A DNA stretch of 64,000 nucleotides from Atriophallophorus winterbourni. Lineage: Eukaryota > Platyhelminthes > Trematoda > Plagiorchiida > Microphallidae. Under the pieces are notes generated by a model. That model made no database searches and was not told the DNA's origin. It worked only from the letters and a program-made list of their open reading frames with translations. The translations under genes and the position numbers were made by a program. Location of the stretch: the NCBI GenBank assembly GCA_013407085.1, contig JACCGJ010019683.1, forward strand, positions 124,001 through 188,000, read 5' to 3'. Shown piece by piece: positions 23,490 to 34,327 of the stretch (positions within the stretch are counted from its first letter, which is position 1; the number at the start of each line of letters is the position of its first letter).

Positions 23490-23895
23490 GGCACTTATGG
23501 ATGACCAAAGTAATGTGTTGCTAACATCCCCTTCACTTACACACCACTACGGGTATTTTGGCTGTTTGCCGGGATCAGATGGTGAGAGTAAGATTATGTT
23601 CAGGGAGCCTCGAAATATTGGATAAGTGGTAAACAAAGTTATACTTGAATGCCACTGTTACATTGGGTTCGTACAATGAACCAGGGTGTTCAAACACAGA
23701 ATCACAGTGATTCCTGATCGAGCACTCAAGGCGCTCGTGGATGAACAAGGTGTTGTGTTGCTCACATCACCGGCGGCTTTCCGTCATCAGGTGGAGACAG
23801 TAAAATTAGTTGCATTGAGCTTTGAAACTGTGGGCAAGTGGTAAACAAAGTGACACTTGAATGCCACTGTTAATCAGAATGGCACTGCTACCCAT
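23490..23895 (-). repeat. Tandem hammerhead repeat, two units of about 212 bp
   Basis: The anchor CTTGAATGCCACTGTTA occurs at 23644 and again at 23856, a period of 212 bp, both on the same strand. On the minus strand each unit has AACAGTGGCATTCAAG, GTTTACCACTT and CTTACTGTCTCCACC-type sequence leading into a hammerhead position, then GTGAGCAACACA and a TGATTCTGTGTTTGAACA segment. One unit keeps CTGATGA (23790-23784) but has lost GAAA; the other reads CTGATCC. Both ribozymes look dead, but the head-to-tail arrangement is clear. Confidence 0.75.
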
Positions 23896-24337
23896 TGCAT
23901 GATAGCAGATCTATATCATTCAATCAAATCAATGGAAATGACTAATTTTTCGGGTGCTCACAACCCTCGCAATTGTACGCTACAGCCAGTTTGTCGTTCG
24001 TTGCCAATCTGGTCAACAGCGGCTTCCAAGTATAATTTTTTAACTGTTATACTATTTCGCGAATCCCACCTAAGCAAAAGTAAAATCAATCTTATAGTTG
24101 CAACCAACATCCAGCAATGGAAGAATCATTCGATTGATATTTTGCAATCGACCATTAAATGTTAAAACTACTATTTACTATTGGCATTCAACCTGAACAA
24201 TATAAATGTAATCATTCTGCATAGGAATACAATATTTCTTTAAAAGAATGTTTGCAAACCTTCCCTGAATTGATGTGAACTTAATGGGGACGATAACATT
24301 AAACGATATTTCATATACCAAAATATTCATGTGCATG

Positions 24338-24375
24338 CTTTTCCGTCACACACACACCCACGATATCACATATAC
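24338..24375 (-). repeat. Truncated 3' part of a hammerhead repeat
   Basis: On the minus strand CGTGGGTGTGTGTGTGAC and AAGCATGCACATGAATATTT match the family downstream of the ribozyme cleavage site. The homology begins within one base of the predicted cleavage position. Confidence 0.5.
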
Positions 24376-24589
24376 TTAGTAAAACCTGAACCTTAATAGA
24401 AAAATAGAGGATTACAACATATTTCCTTACTTCCATTGAATGCAATATTTATGGCCCCAGTGCACACAAAACCTGAATTTCTTTGTTAGAACTTCGTTGT
24501 GAGTGATGGAGATTCGGGTGTTCATGCACCACCACCACAGACCATCCAATTTGAAGCACCCAGAACAAATTTGACAATACGTTCATTGC

Positions 24590-24595
24590 TTTATT
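24590..24595 (-). terminator. Polyadenylation signal AATAAA
   Basis: AATAAA on the minus strand, about 33 nt downstream of the stop codon of the neuropeptide-like ORF at 24628. It gives that short ORF a plausible compact 3' UTR. Confidence 0.45.
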
Positions 24596-24627
24596 TTATC
24601 GATGGCAAAAGCATGGGTCTATTCGTT

Positions 24628-24846
24628 TCATCCAAAATAGAATCCATGTGGTTGAAATCTTCGTGACCGCTCGAAATTCGGACTCAATCCGACAGATTGG
24701 AATTCATTTGCCGTGTTCCTTTGCGTATTAGATAGAAACCCATTTTCTGTACTATCGAGTATTTGTTGCAGATGGTTAAAGCGATGTTGATTATACGATG
24801 CAATAGTCTGGCACAGTAATATGAATACCAATGGGAAAGTCCACAT
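24628..24846 (-). CDS. Putative amidated neuropeptide precursor (72 aa)
   Basis: The ORF starts at a true ATG and has three parts of a secreted prepropeptide. First is an amino-terminal signal peptide, MWTFPLVFILLCQTIASYN, with a hydrophobic core of about 12 residues. A spacer of about 40 residues follows. The end is ERSRR followed by FQPHGFYFG and the stop. Cleavage after the dibasic RR and conversion of the terminal Gly would give an eight-residue peptide ending in FYF-amide. Single amidated peptides at the extreme carboxy terminus of short precursors are known in flatworms. An AATAAA lies 33 nt past the stop. I do not recognise the exact peptide; a chance ORF of this size is possible. Confidence 0.5.
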   Translation of the reverse strand: MWTFPLVFILLCQTIASYNQHRFNHLQQILDSTENGFLSNTQRNTANEFQSVGLSPNFERSRRFQPHGFYFG

Positions 24847-24879
24847 TTTGGCAAGGAAACAGTGCCGTACAATTATCTC

Positions 24880-25630
24880 TATTTTTCCAATATCCAGTTT
24901 TATATTGGAAATAGCTCTGTGATTTTTAAGTCCAACAACAATTGTACGTTGTGGTTATTAGCGATTTCTCTACAATATTATTAGTTTCAACCAATGAGTG
25001 AGAAGTAATAAGTCTATTTTCGATTGGATGATAATTTTTTGGTATGCTCTAATCATAGGTCAATTGAATATAATAATCCTTAAATTAACTTTAATATCAA
25101 ATTAAAAATAACGTGTTTATAAAACTTCTGTGGTTTCAATATACGAATACACTGAGATGTTAAAATATAAAATATGCTATGCACTTCTACCACCGGAATT
25201 TAGGCAGGGAAAATCTGGAGGATAATTTAATTACTTGAATCGTAATGGAAGAGGTACTTGCATATTACGCGATAGTAAATGCAATCAATTGTGATAATCA
25301 ACTCGCACAGTCAATATTGAGGATCGTCAAGAAAAATGTTTCATAGAAAGACAATGAACAACATAGCAGTACGTATTGCTACGCTTCGCCTGCAACCGAC
25401 ACGCAGAAACCATTGCATTCCATTCACCCGACTATGTTTCCAATCCAGTTGCTTGTCTTATTAAATGTTTCTATTTTAATTTAAAATATTTTATTTCATA
25501 TTTAGATGTAGAAAAGTTGTTTGCAATTGCATATACTAGTTTATTACTCAAAAATACCAAACATACATGTAGTGCTATTGTTGAGTTGATTCATGAATCA
25601 TGAGTAAGTAATTAAAAACGTAATGAGTTT
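24880..25630. other. No recognised feature
   Basis: AT-rich, no supported gene or repeat. Confidence 0.4.
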
Positions 25631-25634
25631 TAAA

Positions 25635-25725
25635 AAATGCTCATTTGCATGCACCACGACCGGTTTCGTGTTGTTTGCACTCAGCATGCATGAATAGTAG
25701 GATCGGATCCGCATGCGCATACAGC
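25635..25725 (-). repeat. Hammerhead-repeat copy with scrambled core
   Basis: The minus strand has GAAACCGGTCGTGG and TGCATGCAAATGAGCATTTT of the family, and a stem II position with one mismatch. The 5' core reads ATGCTGA in place of CTGATGA. The upstream family sequence GCATGCGGATCCGATCCTAC is preserved. Confidence 0.6.
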
Positions 25726-25792
25726 ATAGTAAATATTCGTTTATGAAAAAGAAATGACACAATCATGTAATGTTACGTATAGTCCCGTTGTT
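25726..25792 (-). mobile_element. CR1 3' UTR scrap
   Basis: The plus strand AGTAAATATTCGTTTATG and GAAATGACAC match the 3' UTR part of the minus-strand CR1 tail at 2945-2985. The terminal tail itself is missing here. Confidence 0.5.
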
Positions 25793-26850
25793 CACTGGCC
25801 ACGAGTTAATACGCATGTGAAGTCAAATCGTTTCACAAGAAATGTGAGCGGACATTTTCGAAAGTTTTCGCTAAACAACTTAAAACCAACTTCATTAGCA
25901 TTCATTAACTCCGCCATAGCACTATCAACTGCCACATAAAGAAGTTCAATTATTTTTGCACAGTCCACAAAGATTTTTCGAATATGCATGTCTTGTCAAT
26001 TAAGGCAGGCTAATCAACCGAATATGTCGGTTTCGGCTTGTCAAAACGTAATGAATAGTTTTCGAGGCTGATTCACCGTGACCGTGCCTACTAGTACAGG
26101 GAAGCGGATCAATCAGCATCGGTTACGGTGTTTGGATAACGCGATTTACGGATGCTCTACTACCGAATCGTGTCCACTTATGACCCAAGACATCGTTGTC
26201 TTTGAATTAGAGCTATACATATTCTCTGTTCGATTAGGATCATTTTTGTGCTTAGTGAAGGATCGCTATTATACCCGCTGATCACCTATCAATAATTCTA
26301 TGAATAGATAGGAAATAAACGTTTTGAAGTCAGTGGAGTCCGTTTTACGGCATGGGTTCCCATGATCCAATATCACCGATTTTTGAAAATAAACCTCCGA
26401 AACTTCTACACTAGGGGGGTCTGCTGTAAACATGTTCTCGGAGTCTTCGATGGATAGGCCAATATGCTTGAATGATTGGAGTATTCAATGTTGATCCTGC
26501 AAATTATACTGCTGGCTTACATTCCCAAATAAAAATCATACGTGACATTGACAAGTTTTTGGAACCCAGTCGACCATACACTATTAATAGAACCTATAAA
26601 TTCTGGAGATGGGATCACGATAAAACTACCTAAGATTACTTTTATATTAGCATTATTTCCAAAATTTGGAACATCTAAAAATCCAACAGATACACTAGAA
26701 CCCGTTTCGTAATGTAAAAATGACGCAAATTATCGAAAGGCAAATGAATTTTACAGGAACGGAATATGGAATATTCCAAAATGACACTTAAACAACAGTT
26801 CGATAAATTTAAAGGAGAAATAAGATTCAACTTAATCATGATTAATATGC
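25793..26850. other. No recognised feature
   Basis: No repeat family recognised; short open frames here have no features that support coding. Confidence 0.4.
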
Positions 26851-26852
26851 GA

Positions 26853-27779
26853 TTAATTTTTTCTCTTGCTTATCTTTGCTGGTACACATTTGCACCTGGG
26901 AAGACAGGTAACTTGTTTAGATCCGGATAAATCTTCTACCTCTTTTTCATCCGGTCCCGTCATGATTCCAATTTCTGTAAATTGCTTGGCTGGTAAATAG
27001 TTGAAAGAACGAGCAGTGAACTCTTTAAACTTTTGTTCCAAATAGTTCTCAATTATTGCTGACATTTCGGGTGGATTAGGTAGTTTCACTTCGTTGGAAG
27101 ATTCGCTCATGTGGGTGTTCACGACCTGTCGCTTGGTAAGAGTTGAATTACCCATGGTCTCTTCCAGTTCTTCTAGCAAGTCATCGTACACTGTCCAACT
27201 ATTTCCGTCCGTATTGCTTTTGCGGTCCAAAGTCCGTTGTAAGGTGTTTGGGAAATTCCATTCTAGACGCTTTCGTCGATGTAACAAAACACTGGCTTTA
27301 ACGGGTTGAATAATTTTCTCCGATTTCTCACTAAACAAGGAAGCAGATGCAGAGAGCAAAACACTTTCCTCTTCTTTTTTATCAGCATCAATTGAATCAC
27401 TGGGATTTGAATCATTTTTTCCGTTCCGGATATTTCTTATCGGCATTGCCACAGTGTCTTCTGGAAAATACGACATGCTTTTAATACTGTCGCGTTTGGC
27501 TGAATCAGCGTAGATTATAGTAGCGGCCAAGGCCTCGGGAAGTGGATATTCCCACTTATCGTTCGCATCCTTGACAGCAGGTGGGCACAAATATTTTGAC
27601 GATATTCTCATCGGGGAACGCTCATGTGTATATGAAATATCATCCGACGGACACTCGCCACTGGGATTGAATTGACGAGATGTTGGTCCATTTGTACAAA
27701 ACTTGTCTTCTTGAACCGGCTGATGAAAGCCTATGGCGATCAACTCTTCATCACCTGTAGTTTGTAAGCGATTCTGCAT
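26853..27779 (-). CDS. Uncharacterised protein, 308 aa
   Basis: A clean 308-codon frame from ATG to stop, unlike the shattered transposon frames around it, so probably a host gene or a large exon. The protein is hydrophilic and charged, with no signal peptide or membrane segment. Visible features: WEYPLPEALAATIIYADSAK (residues about 90-110), a basic patch LLHRRKRLEWNFP (about 167-180), an acidic helix-like DDLLEELEETM, ENYLEQKFKEFTARSFNYLP, and a Cys/Lys-rich end CLPRCKCVPAKISKRKN. The basic end could be a nuclear signal. I recognise no domain and assign no function. Further exons upstream cannot be excluded. Confidence 0.6.
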   Translation of the reverse strand: MQNRLQTTGDEELIAIGFHQPVQEDKFCTNGPTSRQFNPSGECPSDDISYTHERSPMRISSKYLCPPAVKDANDKWEYPLPEALAATIIYADSAKRDSIKSMSYFPEDTVAMPIRNIRNGKNDSNPSDSIDADKKEEESVLLSASASLFSEKSEKIIQPVKASVLLHRRKRLEWNFPNTLQRTLDRKSNTDGNSWTVYDDLLEELEETMGNSTLTKRQVVNTHMSESSNEVKLPNPPEMSAIIENYLEQKFKEFTARSFNYLPAKQFTEIGIMTGPDEKEVEDLSGSKQVTCLPRCKCVPAKISKRKN

Positions 27780-27784
27780 TATGC

Positions 27785-29650
27785 TGTCATTAAATTCGAG
27801 TCAAATGTTAAAAGAATTTCATTTTACATAGATGGATTTTCCGTTTATTCGGCGTACCAAGTTGATGATTGATTATTTCGAATTCAAGGTCAAAGCTTGT
27901 CACGTGAGGATAAGAACGGCCAAGCATAACGGCTGATTGTTTGAGTGAATATAGACCAATTAACTGAAAAGAAATTTAAGTGTGCAAAACGATCATATGC
28001 GACCCAGCATTTATGCATACAAAGTTTAAATTAAATGCATTCATTCTTATAATTGATGCTGAATTAGCACCCTAAGACCAAAATATACTATCAAAAGTCG
28101 AAAACTCCTAAAAATTCTCGTAAAGACATACGTGGATCGAGTTTCAATAAAAAATATATAAAAAATCACGGCAGCGAACCGGGAATAAAACCTTCAGAAG
28201 AACCGTATCGTGGAAATAATAAGAACGTGAGTAAAGATAAAAAATATTATGATTCGCATGGAATCGAAATCGTTTAGAGGAGCCATATGGAGCCTCGGAT
28301 AATCCACAGGAAAGCCTCTAAATTTTATCACCACTTCGACCGTTGCCATTTAATGTATACTAAGACATTGAAATGAAATTAGAAAACAATCGGTTGGAGC
28401 AGATTTATGGAGAACGTTTCGCCTCTGACAGACACGTCGCCAGACCAAGGTCGATAATTAGAAATGGGGAGGTGAATTCATAGTACTCCAACCACCACCT
28501 ATAGTTGGCTTTACCAGTTAATACTCTATTGAAATCCAAAGGTTATCAAGTCATGTAGACAAACACGAACCAATTGGCCGATTTACCTAAACGCAGCGTG
28601 GATTCGGTCAAGGTCAGTTAACACCGAGTCTAACGATTGCACGATTAAACTTGTACGACGAATGTCACTAAATTGTACTAAAAATAGAACTAAATAAATA
28701 TACAAATTTAATGAGAATTAATTTTCGTCAGTTGCAACACCGAAAGCCATATTTTGAAGACCACCGTGTGATCTACCTTGTTAACCGCTTTTCTATACAC
28801 GCGTTCCATATATGGATTAATAATGATACGCCACTGAACATCAACATTTTCATGGTCCACACGGACGCCGTTATCCCATACATATCAATGTAAAGTCACT
28901 CATTAATTAGAGATTGAAAACTAGTTTCATTTATTGGACATGTTGTAGCACGATGCATCTGCTCTTCAATCCTAGTATGACGTTTCATAACTGTGTATCC
29001 TAGGGTACACTAGAGAAATCTTTGCAATTGATCTATAAATACAATTGGTAGAGCAATCAAAAGGAAATTAGAAATAAAATACACACGCATCCTGCGGCAG
29101 TTCCGCCTGGAGTTTGGTATATCCAGCATACAACCGCGACGTCTAATGTTGCTAGCAGTTTGAAGTTGGAATAAGTTATCTAGGGGGTATTAGGAATTTT
29201 ATACGCAAATAATCTATCGCCTCTCACTCTCTTTTGTGTAGGATACTTTAAGCCTAATCGTCCAATGTGCTCACCATGTGTCATATTTTGAAAATCGTTG
29301 GTTAGCTTGGACCATCGACGATATATACGGTCAAGAAGCAAAATATCCTTTATGAATTATTGTCTCCAGTCTTAGACAGCATAGACTATTTACACGATCA
29401 TTATTAGAGTTCAAACGTCTAAAGATCTACCGAAACATGCCTAGCAGGTGGGAGACGCGTTTCTAGACAGCTTCACATTGTGGACCATCTTTCAAACTAC
29501 CTAAAATCTAGACATCTAAGTCCATTTTTTCGGATGATTAATTCGGAAGTTTGGCTGTGAGATTGTACGAGTAATATTAGTCGGGATCACGGCCGATCTG
29601 TTTTATTTTGGAATTTATCGTATTAAACGACTGTTTGTTTTCAAACGACT
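27785..29650. other. Mostly unannotated
   Basis: No supported gene. At 28408-28442 the minus strand has CTGGCGACG, CTGTCAGAGGCGAAACGTT, which recalls the CUGACGA to GAAAC part of a hammerhead with an A6 change; a similar motif is at 55668-55695. No other structure seen. Confidence 0.35.
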
Positions 29651-29659
29651 ACTCGTGTA

Positions 29660-29703
29660 ATGGATTCAGGTCGCTTGGCAGCGGTGAACAATCATCGATT
29701 CGA
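29660..29703 (+). CDS. Possible first coding exon (15 codons plus donor)
   Basis: ATG at 29660 opens MDSGRLAAVNNHRF and runs straight into a strong splice-donor match, GA/GTAAGT, at 29703-29709. No acceptor or second exon can be named; the downstream DNA is CR1 and RTE sequence. Speculative. Confidence 0.2.
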
Positions 29704-29804
29704 GTAAGTTCCTTCTAAATTTTTATTTCTTTACCAAACGGCACCAGCTTTTCGTCAGTCATTGTTGGTAAACCATTCATGTAGATCGGTGATAGTATTA
29801 GACA

Positions 29805-29905
29805 AATTACTTGCCTAAACCGTAGAAGATATGTTTAGTCTGTCAGTGTCTGTTTTACTTGGAACAGTTTATCTACTACTGGTGCTCACTCCACTAGCTT
29901 GCATG
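29805..29905 (+). mobile_element. CR1 carboxy-terminal scrap
   Basis: RRYVYSVSVCFTWNSL, then GAHSTSLHD, matches the end of ORF2 at 22.76-22.85 kb. It breaks at about 29905 into RT sequence of another family. Confidence 0.6.
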
Positions 29906-30450
29906 ATGTTCGAGCAGAGCTTTGTACCAGAAACTTGAAAAACTGCCCTGATTAGTCCCATCTACAAGGGTCCCAAAAGAAATGATCCTTTAAACTATCG
30001 CCCGATAGCGTTATTACCAGTGCTATCAAAAGTAATGGAGTCCATAATAGCTGATGCCTTATGGAATCACTTTGAGATTAATAATTTAATCTCCGAGCAC
30101 AGCATGGATTCAGGAAAAAACGATCCTGCCTGACAAACTTGCTATTAGCAAAAGAATCTTGGTCTGAGCTACTGGATGCCGGCAACTCCATGGACGTAAT
30201 TTATATCGATTTCTCAAAAGCCTTCGATCGTGTGAATAACGAAATACTTCCGTCGAAACTACTCACCTACGGAGTACAGGGTAAACACCATGCATGGATT
30301 AAAGAATAATTGGTATCTCGTGAGATGAACGTGAGAGTCAAAAACGAACTATCCGAGTCGATTAAAGTTGCCCGTGGTGTCCCACAAGGATCAGTCCTTG
30401 GACCGCTTTTGTTTTTAATATATATAAACGACTTGCCTACTGTATTTGCA
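29906..30450 (+). mobile_element. Divergent CR1-like RT fragment
   Basis: Across frameshifts the plus strand reads KTALISPIYKGPKRNDPLNY, RPIALLPVLSKVMES, a RSCLTNLLLAKESW stretch, VIYIDFSKAFDRVNNE and [20 protein letters not shown]. It resembles the other CR1 copies in layout but is clearly more diverged (FSKAF, not ISKAF; LTNLLL), so it is a separate family. It ends at about 30450 where RTE sequence starts. Confidence 0.75.
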
Positions 30451-30451
30451 G

Positions 30452-31545
30452 CATGTTGGGCAATTTCAGAAAATTGTTCCAACTAATCAGAACAACTGGA
30501 AGCGGGCGACCAGGCATCAGTGAGTTGATACGTGAAGCAGATGGTTTGCCAGTTTTTAACATGCACAGACGCATGGAGCGATGGGCAGAACATTTTGAAG
30601 CACAGTTTAACTGGCCTTCTGCACCCAATGATTTCGAGAATACGGAACACTGTACCCCATGGTCGATTTCTCTTGAGGCTCCGACTCAATCAGAGATTTA
30701 CAGTGTAGTCCGGAGCCTTAAGCGCCATCGGGCATCAGGTGCTGATGCTTTGCTTCCGTCATTGTTCAAAGATGGCGGTTTCGCTTTAGTTCGCGAACTT
30801 CAAGCGCTATTCGCCAACATATGGGCTGAGGAACGCGTTCCGATTCCTTGGAGAGAATCAATAATTGCTCCTATTTGCAAAAAGGGACGGCGCGATTCCT
30901 GTGAAAATCATCGGGGTATCAGTCTCATTTCAGTAGCTCCTAAAATACTGGCGTCCATTCTGCTTCACCGATTGAGTACCAAACGGGAAGAGCAAATCCG
31001 TGAGGAGCAAACTGGGTTTCGTGCCGGCCGAGGGGGCATAGATCAAATTTTCACACTCCGTCAGTTACTGGAGCAACGCCACACTTTTCGTAAACCAACT
31101 ATCGTGGTATTCCTTGACATCCGAGCGGCATTCGATTCAATCGATCTTGAAAGTCTTTGGAACTGTCTACTGAGACATAGAGTGCCCGAGAAGTATGTTT
31201 GGATCTTGAAAGCATTATATTGCCAAACTTCGGGCAGGGTTTGAGCGTACGGACAATTGTCGTCCTCGTTCAATATCTCCAGCGGTGTGCGGCAGGGCTA
31301 CCCTATCTCGCCGTTCCTTTTTAACTTCGTGATTTACGATGTCCTGAGAAAAGCTTTAGCTGGCCTGGTGGGCACAGATGTTGAACTTCTGCCGGGTGAG
31401 CGAGCGACCGATCTAGAGTATGCCGATGACATCGCACTTCTGGGAGATGACCCTCATAATGCAACAAGCCCTGGACCGCCTGGCACTTGAAGCTTCAAGG
31501 TATGGCATGTGCTTTGCGCCTAACAAGTGTTGGAGAAGCGATGGA
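30452..31545 (+). mobile_element. RTE-type non-LTR retrotransposon, RT domain
   Basis: A 263-codon frame (30453-31244) carries MERWAEHFEAQFNWPSA, LKRHRASGADALLPSLFKDG, ESIIAPICKKGRRDSCENHR, GISLISVAPKILASILLHRL, EEQTGFRAGRGGIDQIFTLR and VVFLDIRAAFDSID (first catalytic Asp). After a frameshift near 31245, SSGVRQGYPISPFLFNFVIY and the catalytic LEYADDIALL follow. A further frameshift near 31480 leads to QQALDRLALEASRYGMCFAP. Both the endonuclease and the carboxy terminus are missing. The element at 16.7-17.5 kb carries the carboxy-terminal part of the same type. Confidence 0.85.
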
Positions 31546-32890
31546 AATGCTTTGGGAACTGGTGGCTGGAACCATCTCATTTGCCACTTGCCGTACCAGT
31601 TTTGCACGTGATTTATCCAAGTCTGAGCGCATACGAATTTCTGATGGTGCGAATCGTCGATTATTATACCAGCTGGTGAGAGCAATGGGAATCATGTCTT
31701 CAGACTGAAAGGTTGCCTTAACAATACGGGTCCATTTCCTTTGTAATTTGAGGATTGTGGTAGGCGTTTTAAAGATATCGTCAGTGTGTCGGTCAACTGA
31801 ATCTGTTGTTGGATGAAACGCCACTGATCGCTTACATGACTAGAATTTTTTGATTCATCGGGATTTCCTAATTCTGGAATACCATAAATGAACACGCTAG
31901 GCTTATCATTGGAAGTTTTCCAGTCGTGAGAAACGCTTTTTTGATTTGGCGTTCAGTCCAAGGTACATCAGGAAAAATGCGTATCGCAGGCGATTTCCCC
32001 GTTAGCATATGTGCAGATAGTAGAACTGACTCGACTGAATCAAGTGACGGAAGCGTTACCCGAAGCAGTCTGGGTTCACCTTCATGGGGTGAACGTGTAT
32101 GTCGTGATAGACGTGTAAGAGCTACTGCTTCTGCGTTGATGTTGAACAGATTACATATGTTAATCCATTGTTGCTGATCGCCAACCTGACGTGCTTTGAA
32201 GCACGGAGATTCTACCTCCGGGACGTTGGTGCAGATGACAGTCAGAGCATGATTGGGGGTTTTGCCATTTGGTGGCTTGGGTCTATCTGTGACAGCAACA
32301 CTGGAGTGCTTCGACTTTTGACTTGACGGATCAATAGGCACACAAAGTGGCGCAGCAACCACTTCGGAGTAGAAAAGCTTGGTGGCAATCTTTGGGCGTA
32401 TATTGTCTTTAGAAGAACGAGGTGGTGATGAACAGCTCGCGAACTTCGTTTCGAGCAGTTTTACGCGTGCTTCCAGTAACGAGGTAACCTCTTTCTGCTG
32501 AAAACGGGCGTTTTTGGTGGGAGTGGTGCTTTCGCCAACGTTATTAGACATTAGTGGAATCGATGGTTCCACGATCTAGTAACTTGCAGAGCGCACCCGT
32601 TCATGTGGAATGGCCATAATAGTTTGCAGTTTTTCGCGAGCCAGTTTATCACGTCGGTGTCGCGCGCAACACGCGACACAGAAAGTGTACACGGTCTGGT
32701 GTTTTTGTATCACCTTGTACATTTCCAGGTTGATTTGTGCGCATTTCACGTGTTCCCACTTGTCGCATACGTCACACTGTAGGACTTGATCGGATGGTAA
32801 CACAATTCCGGTGCATTTGACGCATTTATCTGAAGAGGACATATTGATAGATGTGGATGTAGTTAATTTCGAAGTTTTGCGAGTCATTTA
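31546..32890 (-). pseudogene. CR1 ORF1 with PHD-like zinc finger
   Basis: Reading leftwards from 32887: MTRKTSKLTTSTSINMSSSD, a PHD-like Cys/His cluster (CVKCTG, LQCDVCDKWEHVKC, FCVACCARH), then after a stop a 234-codon frame. That frame has EVTSLLEARVKLLETKFASC (coiled coil), VICTNVPEVES, TRLSRHTRSPHEGEPRLLRV and RIFPDVPWTER. Further pieces are MFIYGIPE and FAPSEIRMRSDLDKSRAKLV. CR1 ORF1 proteins of this layout are RNA-binding partners of ORF2. The remaining ORF2 is absent; plus-strand RTE sequence abuts it. Confidence 0.8.
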
Positions 32891-32989
32891 GGCGAAAATA
32901 AATAGATTCAAGCAAACTGAATCTCTAACAGCAGATGTGCATGAAGAATTCGTATCGCGCGCGACTTCTAGGCACTGGTTGATGAACAA

Positions 32990-34325
32990 GATTGGATTAT
33001 TAACTCATCAACTTCGGCGGAAGATGCCTGGCTTCATTTTTTGACCCGCTTACAGTATCTGCAAAGCTTATGCACCGTTACCAAAGAAGTTTCTATCAAA
33101 AGTCGAGGTTTTACTCCAATTCTAGTCGCACTCGAAAATGGATGCGGGAAAGAAATATTGAATGGGCTACCTATCTCCGTATGCCAACTCCATGCACGGA
33201 TGTGCAATCGTGCAGCATTTCTGTGCTGTGCGGCTAACATCTTGCTAAATTGATTGGCCGACGGTAGTGAGCTGCATGCGAGTACACGCTGGAGTCTCAC
33301 TACCATTTCTATTTCTATTTACCCCCTCATATCTGTCTAGGCCTGGGCAACCTGACAGTATCTGAGCCCACGTGCAGTCTCTGACTGTGCGGCACTTTGC
33401 CTGGATCAGGCTTGTGCCCCTTTCATTAGTAGACTACATGCAGTCGTCCGTGCTTATTTTCTCTGATGACGCAAAGCTTTGGCGCAAGATAAACTCCACA
33501 GACGACACGCAGAACCTGCAACGGGATTTCGATATGATTCACACTTGGTCAATAGACAACGAAATGCCCCTGAATACTTCGAAATGCAGCCTATTGTCTC
33601 GCAACAGCAAGTCGAGCAAAGAATATTATCTTGGTCGCACTGTTATTAAACCCGCCTCCTCCGAATGCAATGTCGACTGGCTGCCAGTAAAGCTGAAAAC
33701 AACTTGGGTCTCCTTAGAAGTGTCCTAGGTTCGTTTGACCCCAATATTGCCTGCAAATTGATTTCAACGTACATCCGTCCTCATGTTGAATATGCTATAC
33801 CGGCATGGGATCCTTGGTTGAAAAAAGATATTCTGCCATTGAATACTCCACAGCGCAGAGCGACAAAACTCGTTCTGGGACTATCTAATTATCCATACGA
33901 AATGAGACTTAAAATATTGAATTTGCATTCGGCTCAATACAGAAGGAAACGAGGAGCACTTATATTCATTTGGACAGTGCTTAATCAAACAAATCATCCT
34001 TGCGGTCATTTGTTTCATCTTTCCCGTAACACACATCGGCGAGGTCACCAATTAAAACTTTACCAACAGCATAGCAGGTTGAACTGCCGCAAATATGCAT
34101 TTTCCGTTCGCAATGTGCAACTGTGGAACAGTTTACCTACTCATGTGGTACAATCTGGAACCGTTGAAGTTTTCAAGAAATCACTAGATATCCACATGGA
34201 CAAGTATGTTTTTTATGTTTGACTATAATCTAACAATATATTTTACCATCCAACCCAATGTACAATTTTGTGGGTCTTGTAAAGCATAGCTTTTTACCTG
34301 CATATAATCTATGAATAAATCTATG
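32990..34325 (+). mobile_element. CR1-type retrotransposon joined across a 220-bp repeat
   Basis: 33110-33198 encodes the linker after the endonuclease (SRTRKWMRERNIEWATYL). 33425-34222 encodes the end of RT (LIFSDDAKLWRKINSTDD, AIPAWDPWLKKDILPL, LNCRKYAFSVRNVQLWNSLP). Between them sits the dispersed repeat at 33199-33418, and several hundred codons of RT are missing. FSDD replaces FADD. Tail: AATCTATGAATAA-type repeat at about 34305-34325. Confidence 0.8.
33199..33418 (+). repeat. 220-bp dispersed repeat, copy 1
   Basis: Matches the reverse complement of 38934-39139 from GGATGTGCAATCGTGCAGCA through TAGTGAGCTGCATGCGAG and CTAGGCCTGGGCAACC to CTGGATCAGGCTTGTGC. Both copies interrupt CR1 frames. 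No coding potential, no clear inverted repeats and no Pol III promoter that I can support. Confidence 0.7.
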
Positions 34326-34327
34326 AA

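Noticed and set aside
24628..24872. Alternative 62-aa minus-strand frame from 24872
   Set aside because: It overlaps the neuropeptide-like ORF in another frame and has no signal peptide or processing sites.
25635..25725. Active hammerhead ribozyme
   Set aside because: GAAACCGGTCGTGG is present but the CUGAUGA half is scrambled and stem II has a mismatch.
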